Origin: Parvibaculum sp.
GTDB taxonomy: Bacteria; Pseudomonadota; Alphaproteobacteria; Parvibaculales; Parvibaculaceae
NCBI GenBank assembly: GCA_020062605.1
Contig: JAGUWA010000269.1
Location: 1-10,871 of the forward strand
DNA: 10,871 bases
Direction: 5' to 3'
In this document: one piece after another, positions 1 through 5,695 of the stretch
Layout: the number at the start of each line of letters is the position of its first letter
Position numbering within the stretch: the stretch's first letter is position 1
Notes under the pieces: generated by a model
Told to the model about the DNA's origin: nothing
The model's input: the letters and a program-made list of their open reading frames with translations, nothing else
The model's database searches: none
Program-made: the position numbers and the translations under genes

Positions 1-938
1 ACCGCGCCGAGATGCGCCGCGCCGAAGGTGAAACCGTGAAGAAGCTGCATGAGAAAGAGAAGCGCGACCGGCGGGTTGAGCGCCGTCACCGTCCAGCGGA
101 GGACAGCGGCAACGGCCGCCAGCATGACGAGGCGGACCGCGCCGAAGCGCGCCATTAGCGGCCCCGAAATGTAGAACAGGACGATCTCGGCGATGACGCC
201 CGCCGCCCACAAGAGGCCGATCACCGTGTCGGAATAGCCCTGGCGCTGCCAGGCGAGCGAGCCGAAGGCGTAGTAGACGGCATGGGTCGCCTGGGTGAGG
301 CTCGCCGATAGCACGAAGAGCACGAAGACCGGGTGCCGCCCGATTTCGAGGATGGCGGCGAACCTTCTTTCACCGTGCCGGGCTGGTTTTCGCACCGGCG
401 CCGGAACGCGCGGCAGGAGAGACACTCCCGCCACATTGGAGACGAGCGCGGCAACGATGCAGAGGACGACGATGGACGGCGCGTTCCATTCGAGCAGCCA
501 GCCCGCCCCGGCGCTCGCCGCGATGAAAGTGATGGACCCCCACAGGCGCACGCGGCCGTAATTCATGCCCTCCTCGATCCGCGCGCGCATGGCGATCGTC
601 TCGACGAGCGGCGAGATCGAGGGGAAGACGGCGTTGAGCACGAGCGCGACGAGAAGGATCGGCCCGAAGCCCTCGACGACGAGGAACAGCGCGGCGGAGC
701 CAAGCGATGCCCAGGCAAGCCAGAGCGCGACGCGGCGCCGGTCGCCCAAACGGTCGGCAACGGAGGCGAAGAAGGGGCTCACCACGATGCGCAGGAAGAG
801 CGACAGCGCCACCACGAGCGAAATCTCGCCCGCGTCGAGCCCCTTCGATTTCAGCCAGACCGGAAAGAACGGCAGATAGACGCCCGTGAACAGGAACATC
901 GTGCCGTAGACGGATGCAAGGCGGATGGCGAGAGACAT
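1..938 (-). CDS. MFS transporter, PPP/HcaT-like (3' end cut by window edge)
   Basis: Inner-membrane major facilitator permease; 312 residues are visible and the C-terminus lies beyond the left edge. HcaT-type proteins are about 380-400 residues, so roughly 70-90 are missing. Reading the minus strand from ATG at 938 gives an open frame to the edge with repeated hydrophobic helices (about 8-27, 37-58, 70-88, 92-112, 134-150, 155-175, 202-222, 238-258, 266-285, 290-308). The loop between helices 2 and 3 reads DRLGDRRR (62-69), the MFS motif A region. YGRVRLWGS (127-135) and HGFTFGAAHLG (301-311) are typical of the phenylpropionate permease/MFS_1-like family. The family suggests proton-driven uptake of an aromatic or organic acid, but the substrate cannot be read from sequence. 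No clear Shine-Dalgarno precedes this ATG; the next in-frame Met is residue 14, also without one. The family call is fairly sure, the start less so. Confidence 0.85.
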   Translation of the reverse strand, partial: MSLAIRLASVYGTMFLFTGVYLPFFPVWLKSKGLDAGEISLVVALSLFLRIVVSPFFASVADRLGDRRRVALWLAWASLGSAALFLVVEGFGPILLVALVLNAVFPSISPLVETIAMRARIEEGMNYGRVRLWGSITFIAASAGAGWLLEWNAPSIVVLCIVAALVSNVAGVSLLPRVPAPVRKPARHGERRFAAILEIGRHPVFVLFVLSASLTQATHAVYYAFGSLAWQRQGYSDTVIGLLWAAGVIAEIVLFYISGPLMARFGAVRLVMLAAVAAVLRWTVTALNPPVALLFLMQLLHGFTFGAAHLGA

Positions 939-1019
939 GGAAAGGGAAACCCCGGACGCTGCGCCAGAGTGATAGCGCGGCGCACGGTGTCGGGGGAAGG
1001 GGTGGTCGAGGGAAACCAA

Positions 1020-1191
1020 CCCCCGCCCCGAAATTTACGACGCTCACGCGCCGCAAATTTCGACCCTCCCCGAGGGGAGGGTGGGTGGCTGATGTTCGTC
1101 ATACGGAGACAAGCTCCAGCCTCTCCGCCCACCCGCCCTTGGGGGCGGGTCGAAAAATTCAAGCGTAGCGCAGAAGTTTTCGGGGCGGGGG
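1020..1191. repeat. Long imperfect inverted repeat with nested hairpins (palindromic element)
   Basis: The gap between the MFS gene and the 149-residue gene holds two arms of about 65 bases, 1020-1088 and 1126-1191, that match as reverse complements. Both outer ends read CCCCCGCCCCGAAA inward. Both then have an AT-containing stretch ending in TTTCGACCC or TTTTCGACCC, a short GC-rich hairpin, and GGGTGGG toward the middle. Each arm carries its own hairpin: CCCTCCCC/GGGGAGGG at 1063-1080 and ACCCGCCC/GGGCGGGT at 1131-1150. The central spacer is about 37 bases (1089-1125). No transposase is present and no plausible gene fits here. It looks like a small palindromic or MITE-like intergenic repeat, and could also act as a transcript 3' structure for the minus-strand operon ending at 1213. 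Copy number elsewhere is unknown. Confidence 0.75.
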
Positions 1192-1212
1192 AAGAGGCAT
1201 TCGCAAGCGCCC

Positions 1213-1662
1213 CTATCCGAAGGACGGCAGCGGCAGCTTGCGCCTTTCGGTCGCGGCGACGAGATGGTCCCAGATGCGGGCTTCAAGGTTCCGCGCCCAT
1301 GAGGCATCCGACGCCTCGACATGGGTTTGCAGTTCGATCAGCAAAGCGGCAAGCGCGGCATTGCGGGCATTGAGCGCGGTGACGCGAAGCGACCCCTCCT
1401 TCTCCGATGCCGCGGCGGCAAGCTTCTTCTTCAGCGCATCGTCGGTGACGAGCGCCGCCGCATGGGAAAAGAGCGAACGCATCTCCGCATTCTCGGCGAC
1501 GCGAATGTCGGCGGCGCGATCGTATTCCTCCGCCGTCATGAACATCATCATGCCCATGATGCCGACATTGCCCATGGAATATTCGGCATTGAGATGGGGC
1601 GCGATATCGCCGAGCAGCGTGCCGAAGAAGCCCTGCATCACGGTTCCGACATCGGGTTTCAT
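1213..1662 (-). CDS. Small helical protein translationally coupled to the kinase (LvaB/DUF6285-like position)
   Basis: 149 residues, predicted cytosolic and almost all alpha-helical, with a methionine-rich stretch GIMGMMMFM (34-42) followed by an acidic/basic helix (TAEEYDRAADIRVAENAEMR) and an Ala-rich heptad-like region (66-112). No catalytic motif is recognised. The frame is open further upstream, but the start at 1662 is preferred: its ATG shares bases with the TGA of the kinase gene (ATGA overlap), and GGAGG lies about 7 bases before it inside the kinase 3' end. Such coupling implies matched expression and often a physical complex. Small proteins encoded next to APH-fold kinases (LvaB in levulinate catabolism, DUF6285) support kinase activity; this protein may play that part, inferred from position and helical character rather than a confident family match. 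It is the last gene of the operon. Confidence 0.8.
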   Translation of the reverse strand: MKPDVGTVMQGFFGTLLGDIAPHLNAEYSMGNVGIMGMMMFMTAEEYDRAADIRVAENAEMRSLFSHAAALVTDDALKKKLAAAASEKEGSLRVTALNARNAALAALLIELQTHVEASDASWARNLEARIWDHLVAATERRKLPLPSFG

Positions 1663-2699
1663 GCGCGGCCCTCCTTCGAGAGTTCGGCGAGCCGGCGCGC
1701 CAGCACGCGGTTGTGAACGTCGGTGCAATACCAGCTCGAAAAGGCGAGCACCGGATCGCGGTTCGCACCGGTCTGGTATTCCTTGCCCGCCGAAATCCAG
1801 ATGGCGAGGCCTTTCAGCGAATTGAATATCTCCCACCAGCGCAGGCGGACGGGATCGGCCTTGAGACCGCTCGCCTCCTCCCACAGCCGGATCGCTTCGT
1901 CGCGCGCGATCATGCCGCCCGGACGCTCGGGCCGCTCGTGAGCCCAGAGCGGATCGACCGCCCAGGCGACGTCTTCCAGCGGGTCGCCGAGATGGCACAT
2001 TTCCCAATCGAGAATGGCGCGAATGTTTCCTTCCGCGTCGAACAGAAAATTGCCCGTGCGATAGTCGCCATGCACGACGGAAATCTTTTCGGCGGGCGAA
2101 GGCGGGTTGCGCTTGAGCCAGCGGATCGCAGCGCGCGCCACGGGCTGCGGCTCAAGTTCGTCCTCGTCGATCACCTTTTCCCACTTCTCGAGCTCGCGCT
2201 TCCAGCACTCCTCGGGCGCGATCGGGTCCATGTTCGCGGCAAAGCCGATGCCGTGCGGATCGGCAGCCGCGATATGGCCGAGATGGGTCCAGAACTGGCG
2301 TCCGATCTTCTCGGCGAAATTACCGTAGGGCTCCGCGTTGAAGGGCGATCCCGCCTGACAACCCTCGATCTGCTCCATGACGAAGAAGGGCCGGTCGAGC
2401 CATGAGAGATCGGTTTCGAGATAGAGCGGTTCGGGAACGGGAAGGCCCGTCGGATGGAAGGCGCGGTAGGCATTGTATTCGAGGTCGCGCTCGGTCTCGA
2501 TCAGGCTCGCAACCGGATCGCGGCGCAGGATGAGCGGGCGCTCCACCTTCGCGCCACCCTCCTCCCAGCTTGCATGAAGACGGAAGGTTTCGCGGCTGGC
2601 GCCGCCATGAATGCGCGAGACGCGGCTCACCTCGATGTTGGAGGCCTGGGGCATACGGTGAGCGAGATAGGCCGCGACGCGGCGGGCCAGGTCTTCCAT
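1659..2699 (-). CDS. Phosphotransferase family protein (APH/choline-kinase fold, LvaA/ACAD10-11 N-domain-like)
   Basis: Cytosolic small-molecule kinase of the aminoglycoside-phosphotransferase fold, 346 residues from the chosen start. Visible landmarks: the nucleotide-binding loop HGGASRETFRLH (about 31-42), LILRRD with the strand-3 basic residue (about 56-61), a hinge FFVMEQIEG (105-113), the catalytic loop HGDYRTGN (210-217; Asp212 as base, Asn217 metal ligand) and LDWEMCHLGDP (230-240; Asp231 metal ligand). This subgroup is not antibiotic resistance; relatives (LvaA, N-terminal domain of ACAD10/11) phosphorylate hydroxyacyl-CoA during catabolism of hydroxy acids. Two in-frame ATGs lie close together, at 2705 and 2699. 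GAGGGG directly abuts the first and is about 6 bases from the second, so 2699 is favoured. The gene starts about 10 bases after the upstream stop and overlaps the next gene by 4 bases. The natural substrate is unknown. Confidence 0.9.
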   Translation of the reverse strand: MEDLARRVAAYLAHRMPQASNIEVSRVSRIHGGASRETFRLHASWEEGGAKVERPLILRRDPVASLIETERDLEYNAYRAFHPTGLPVPEPLYLETDLSWLDRPFFVMEQIEGCQAGSPFNAEPYGNFAEKIGRQFWTHLGHIAAADPHGIGFAANMDPIAPEECWKRELEKWEKVIDEDELEPQPVARAAIRWLKRNPPSPAEKISVVHGDYRTGNFLFDAEGNIRAILDWEMCHLGDPLEDVAWAVDPLWAHERPERPGGMIARDEAIRLWEEASGLKADPVRLRWWEIFNSLKGLAIWISAGKEYQTGANRDPVLAFSSWYCTDVHNRVLARRLAELSKEGRA

Positions 2700-2709
2700 C
2701 GCCATCCCC

Positions 2710-3819
2710 TCACTTCGCCGGATCGAGAATGTCTTTGAAGCCGGACGGCGCGTGTGGCCCGATGACGAGCTGCTCGAGAATGCCGCATCCCTTGCGCGTC
2801 GAACCGTCGGGCAAGGTCATGACGGCCTCCGAGAAGGCCTGGATGTGCAGGTGGGGCGGCGCATAGCTCGTTATGTCGGAGAGCCTGAACTCCTCGTAGC
2901 CGAGCGCATTGTCGCCCTTGTGCGCGCCATGGCTCCACTCGGGATGTCCATAGCCGATGCCCAGCATGTAGAAATTGTATTTCGGCGTGAGGTCGATGCG
3001 CGTCTTTTCGCCCTTGCGGCTCTCGAAGAAGATCGAACAGGACTTTGCGTGGCGCGAGCCGGAGACATAACCGATCTCGTAGCTGACGCGGTCCATCTCC
3101 TCCGCCTTCGCATCGCGGCCGAGCGGGCACATGACGCCGGAAAGGTTCCACGCATCGCCATGCTCGTCGTCGTTGACGTGGAACAGCGTGATCCTGTCCT
3201 CGAAATTGAGCGGCGCCCAGAGCCAGAAGAACTGAAACGGCATCGGCGGCACAAGGGGCTGCGGGTCGGACGCGCCGATCGCGCGCACGCCCCAGGAGCG
3301 GTCGCGCGTGCCGGAATAGCTGGCGGGCATCACCTCGATGCGTCTGCCCTTGACCTCGATCCAGCCTTCCCATGTGCCGTTCTGCGTGAGCCGCGTGAGA
3401 TCCATCAGTGTGCGCGGCCCGTTGCGCCGCGTGAAGCGCGGCTCCTTGAGTGCGGGTGCGCGGCCCGTGAAGGTGAGATCGGCCTTCAGCCCGTGTTCGT
3501 TCTCCGCGACGCGGACACGCAAGACCTGCAGCGGCTCGACGACATCGACGGAGAGCGGGCCGACGAAGGTGTCCATGCGCTCCATGTTGAGGAAGCGCGA
3601 GGCATGCAGATTGTGCTGCACGCCGTCGACAATGACGCTGAAGGCCGCGTCCATGATGTTGAGATGCGGGTAGACGCCGAGCGCCGCGGCGAAATAGACG
3701 TCACCCGTCTTCGTGTAACCGTTGAAGAAATAACGGTCGTAGAAGTTCCGGTCCGTCCCCGAAAAGGCAATCGGCTCGGGCGTCTGGTGAATTGGAAAAT
3801 CGTCTGCCTTGGTGAGCAT
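2710..3819 (-). CDS. Lipocalin-fold AttH/CrtC-like protein (DUF7064/DUF7065-type), function unknown
   Basis: 369 residues, no signal peptide, no membrane helix, predicted cytosolic beta-rich protein. The motif TRDRSWGVR (171-179), followed by FFWLWAPLNFEDRITLFHVNDD (197-218), matches the strand-turn signature of AttH/carotenoid-1,2-hydratase/Svf1-type proteins, which fold as two lipocalin-like barrels and bind hydrophobic ligands. The C-terminal part is rich in His and aromatics (GYGHPEWSHGAH, 289-300; PPHLHIQAF, 321-329). It is the first gene of a three-gene unit with the APH-fold kinase and the small helical protein, spaced about 10 bases from the kinase. Start at 3819 is backed by GGGGAGGG about 7 bases upstream. 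A role in binding or modifying a lipid-like substrate handled by the kinase is inference; no catalytic residue can be assigned. The DUF numbers are from memory and need a profile search. Confidence 0.8.
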   Translation of the reverse strand: MLTKADDFPIHQTPEPIAFSGTDRNFYDRYFFNGYTKTGDVYFAAALGVYPHLNIMDAAFSVIVDGVQHNLHASRFLNMERMDTFVGPLSVDVVEPLQVLRVRVAENEHGLKADLTFTGRAPALKEPRFTRRNGPRTLMDLTRLTQNGTWEGWIEVKGRRIEVMPASYSGTRDRSWGVRAIGASDPQPLVPPMPFQFFWLWAPLNFEDRITLFHVNDDEHGDAWNLSGVMCPLGRDAKAEEMDRVSYEIGYVSGSRHAKSCSIFFESRKGEKTRIDLTPKYNFYMLGIGYGHPEWSHGAHKGDNALGYEEFRLSDITSYAPPHLHIQAFSEAVMTLPDGSTRKGCGILEQLVIGPHAPSGFKDILDPAK

Positions 3820-3864
3820 GTCGCATCCCTCCCCGCTTTTTTGCCGCTCCGGCTTGTCCCGCCG

Positions 3865-3893
3865 GTTGCGTGTTTTTGTTTTGATGGCGCAAC
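3865..3893. promoter_or_regulatory. Dyad GTTGCG-N17-CGCAAC upstream of the lipocalin/kinase operon, with weak minus-strand promoter
   Basis: Six-base perfect arms GTTGCG (3865-3870) and CGCAAC (3888-3893) flank a 17-base AT-rich spacer, 46-74 bases upstream of the ATG at 3819. On the minus strand a weak sigma70-like pair TTGACC (3920-3915), 17 bases, CATTGT (3897-3892) would put the transcription start near 3885, inside the dyad. The -35 is good (5/6) and the -10 poor (3/6). This is a candidate operator/promoter only. The rest of the 3820-3968 gap shows nothing else I can support. Confidence 0.3.
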
Positions 3894-3968
3894 AATGGTC
3901 CCGCCGCCGGGGTGGGTCAACGCCGCGTCACCCGGACGGCGGATGACGAAGCGGCAACGCCCTTGGGA

Positions 3969-4145
3969 TCAGAGTTCGATCATCTCGAAGCCGGCTTTCG
4001 CCGTACCGCAAAGCGGACATATCCAGTCGTCCGGTATGTCCTCCCAGCGCGTGCCTGGCGCAATGCCTTCGTCGGGCAACCCCTCTGCCTCGTCATAGAT
4101 GAAACCGCAGGTCGCGCATTGCCACTTCCTCCAGGGCTCTGCCAT
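3969..4145 (-). CDS. rubA: Rubredoxin, AlkG/RubA type
   Basis: A 58-residue one-iron electron-transfer protein. The four cysteine ligands are Cys10 and Cys13 (CATCG) and Cys43 and Cys46 (CPLCG), each pair followed by the usual Gly. FIYDEAEGLPDEGIAPGT and WEDIPDDW sit between them, and the C-terminus FEMIEL matches rubredoxins that serve alkane hydroxylases (RubA/AlkG2). These pass electrons from a rubredoxin reductase to a membrane di-iron oxygenase. Start ATG at 4145 has a strong AGGAGG five bases upstream. Length is normal and complete. Neither an AlkB-type hydroxylase nor a rubredoxin reductase lies in the window, so the partner must be encoded elsewhere or be different. The secreted esterase gene lies 65 bases upstream on the same strand and could share a transcript. 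Confidence 0.95.
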   Translation of the reverse strand: MAEPWRKWQCATCGFIYDEAEGLPDEGIAPGTRWEDIPDDWICPLCGTAKAGFEMIEL

Positions 4146-4210
4146 GAAGACCTCCTCTGCGCCGCGTTGCTCTACTCAAAGTTTAGCGCAAAAGGGCACA
4201 CGATGCAGGA

Positions 4211-5074
4211 TCAGGGAAGACCGAGCGAACGGAAGAACGCATCGACGGCGTCCGTGTAGGGACCGGCGGTGCCAAGCTCCTCGTTGATCTCGCGATGCGA
4301 AAGATCGACGCGAAGGAGCGCCGCCTCGCCGCCTGACGCTCTCACCGCAGCGACGAAGCTTTCGGAATTCGGACAGGCGTCATCGCGTCCGGTCGAGCAG
4401 ACGACGAAGAGAGGCGGCGGCGTCCCCGCGAGACGATGGAGCGGCGATGCCTCTCGCCAATAGGCCGGATCGTCGCCGAAGACGCGGTCGTAGAAGCGGT
4501 AGTGCGGAGCTTCCATGATCGAAGGCAGATCGAGCGCCGCGCTGTCGAGGATGACGGCACCGGGAACGGGCTTTGCTCCCTGCCCTTGCATGATGGCGGG
4601 GCTGGCCAGGGCGAGCGCAACGAGATGCGCGCCCGCCGAATGGCCCATCGGCACGACGCGCGAAGGATCGCCGCCCCACTCGCTCGCCTTTTCCTGCACG
4701 GCGGCAAACGCGCTTGCGACATCCGCCGCCTGCTCGAGCGCATCCGCCCCCGGCGCGAGCCGATAGTTCATGGAAACGAAGATGAAGCCCTGCGGCAGCC
4801 AGCGCGCGGCCTTGCTCTCGTACATGCGGGGCATCGCCTTGTCGCCGAGAAACCAGGCGCCGCCATGCACCATCAGGATCACCGGCGCATTCATGGTGCC
4901 TTCGGAAATGTAGACGTCCATGCGCTGCTTTGGATCGTTGCCGTAAGCGACATCGCGCAGAATCTTGGTGCCGTCCGGCAGCCCTGCTGCGCGGGCAGAG
5001 AGGCTCGCCGACGCGGGAAGCGCGGCGAAAAGAAAGAAGGCGAGAACGGCAAGCAACGCGGTACGGTCTGTCAT
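4211..5074 (-). CDS. Secreted alpha/beta hydrolase, HSL/BD-FAE-like carboxylesterase
   Basis: 287 residues. An N-terminal signal peptide is visible: TALLAVLAFFLFAALPASAS (5-24), with likely cleavage after ASA at about 23, so the mature enzyme is periplasmic or secreted. The catalytic domain has the oxyanion motif HGGAW (70-74) of hormone-sensitive-lipase-type esterases, the nucleophile elbow GHSAG with Ser146, a probable acid Asp in GRDDACP (231 or 232) and His260 in LSHRE. Expected activity is hydrolysis of short-chain carboxyl esters; the substrate is unknown. A longer frame begins at 5215, but 5074 is chosen because the signal peptide follows directly and CGGAG lies about 6 bases before the ATG. 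Its upstream region is shared with the divergent DUF423 gene; the rubredoxin gene lies 65 bases downstream. Confidence 0.88.
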   Translation of the reverse strand: MTDRTALLAVLAFFLFAALPASASLSARAAGLPDGTKILRDVAYGNDPKQRMDVYISEGTMNAPVILMVHGGAWFLGDKAMPRMYESKAARWLPQGFIFVSMNYRLAPGADALEQAADVASAFAAVQEKASEWGGDPSRVVPMGHSAGAHLVALALASPAIMQGQGAKPVPGAVILDSAALDLPSIMEAPHYRFYDRVFGDDPAYWREASPLHRLAGTPPPLFVVCSTGRDDACPNSESFVAAVRASGGEAALLRVDLSHREINEELGTAGPYTDAVDAFFRSLGLP

Positions 5075-5101
5075 GCAAGGCTCCGATACTTCTTTCAACG
5101 G

Positions 5102-5115
5102 ACGGCCGGGGCCGT
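5102..5115. promoter_or_regulatory. GC-rich perfect palindrome between divergent genes
   Basis: ACGGCC-GG-GGCCGT is a perfect 14-base dyad, extended imperfectly by GG/CC outward. It lies 28 bases upstream of the esterase start and about 80 bases upstream of the DUF423 start, in the 121-base gap shared by the two promoters. It could be an operator or only a 5' leader hairpin. I find no convincing -35/-10 pair for either gene in this gap. Confidence 0.25.
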
Positions 5116-5195
5116 TCCGTCGCAGAGCGGGACTTCTGCGCATGTCGCCTTGAGCATAGACTGCGACAGGCGAAAACACAGGCGAGGACAAGCAC

Positions 5196-5579
5196 ATGAA
5201 ACTCTGGCTCACCATCGGCGCGCTGAGCGGCTTTCTTTCGGTGGCGCTCGGCGCCTTTGCCGCGCACGGGCTGCAAGCGCGCGTCGGGCCTGCGGAACTC
5301 GCCGTCTTCGAAACCGGTGCGCGCTATCAAATGTATCACGCGCTCGCCCTCCTCGCCGTTGCCTGGGTTGCGGCGCAGGGCGGCGGCGCCTCCGCGAGTG
5401 TCGCCGGATGGGCCTTCGTCGCCGGCACGCTGCTCTTTTCGGGTTCGCTCTATTATCTCGGTCTCACCGGCAGCCGGGCGCTCGTCATGATTACACCCGT
5501 TGGCGGCGTTGCCTTTCTCATCGGCTGGCTCTCGCTCGCCCTGGCGGGATGGTCGCTCCGCGGAACGCCCGGCGGCTGA
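5196..5579 (+). CDS. DUF423 family inner-membrane protein (YgdD-like)
   Basis: 127 residues, a normal length for the family, with about four membrane helices (roughly 5-25, 44-60, 66-88, 97-119). Family landmarks are clear: LGAFAAHGL (18-26), the GARYQMYHALALL segment (41-53) and LFSGSLYYLGLTG followed by MITPVGG (80-104). The DUF423/YgdD family is widespread in proteobacteria and its biochemical role is not established. The ATG at 5196 has a GCGAGGA ribosome-binding site about 7 bases upstream. It is divergent from the esterase and separated from the monooxygenase gene by its own promoter region, so it is probably a single-gene unit or is read through weakly. Confidence 0.93.
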   Translation: MKLWLTIGALSGFLSVALGAFAAHGLQARVGPAELAVFETGARYQMYHALALLAVAWVAAQGGGASASVAGWAFVAGTLLFSGSLYYLGLTGSRALVMITPVGGVAFLIGWLSLALAGWSLRGTPGG

Positions 5580-5605
5580 GATACAAAGCTTCGCAAAGGC
5601 GGCTC

Positions 5606-5634
5606 TGGACAGGGGCGGGACCGCTTCCTATTTT
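5606..5634 (+). promoter_or_regulatory. Sigma70-like promoter of the monooxygenase/epoxide hydrolase unit
   Basis: TGGACA (5606-5611, 5/6 match to TTGACA), a 17-base spacer, then TATTTT (5629-5634, 4/6 match to TATAAT). The predicted transcription start is near 5641, about 55 bases before the monooxygenase ATG and inside the palindrome at 5635-5652. The stretch 5629-5638 is locally AT-rich against a GC-rich background, which supports a promoter. Confidence 0.6.
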
Positions 5635-5652
5635 ACTAGACCGTGGTCTAGT
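5635..5652. promoter_or_regulatory. Perfect 18-bp palindrome, probable TetR-family operator
   Basis: ACTAGACC-GT-GGTCTAGT: two perfect 8-base arms around a 2-base centre. It starts directly after the -10 box TATTTT and covers the predicted transcription start, where a bound repressor would block initiation. The TAGACC half-site resembles operators of TetR-family repressors such as QacR and LmrA/YxaF, which often respond to hydrophobic ligands. No regulator gene is present in the window, so the repressor must act in trans. The arm length, perfect symmetry and position make chance unlikely; the regulator family is inference. Confidence 0.7.
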
Positions 5653-5695
5653 TTTTCTGTAAGCCGGGTGGCGGGCAGATGGAGGAGGCGCGACG

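Noticed and set aside
333..1373. 346-codon plus-strand open frame through the MFS gene, inverted repeat and small gene
   Set aside because: It reads across three unrelated features, the product is dominated by Arg/Glu/Asp/Gly, and the minus-strand MFS frame is clearly the coding one.
1663..2007. Upstream extension of the 149-residue gene to 2007
   Set aside because: The extension lies within the kinase gene in another frame and gives Arg/Ala-rich sequence; the ATGA overlap and GGAGG at 1662 define the start better.
1659..2699. Aminoglycoside resistance gene
   Set aside because: The fold is shared, but the context (lipocalin-like protein, small helical partner) and the LDWEMCHLGDP segment fit the catabolic LvaA/ACAD10-11-type kinases.
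2752..4098. 448-codon plus-strand open frame over the lipocalin-like gene and rubredoxin
   Set aside because: It is antisense to a motif-bearing gene and to a complete rubredoxin, and its product is low-complexity and rich in Arg, Ala, Glu and Val.
5075..5215. Upstream extension of the esterase to 5215
   Set aside because: It would place 47 residues before a clear signal peptide and overlap the divergent DUF423 gene.
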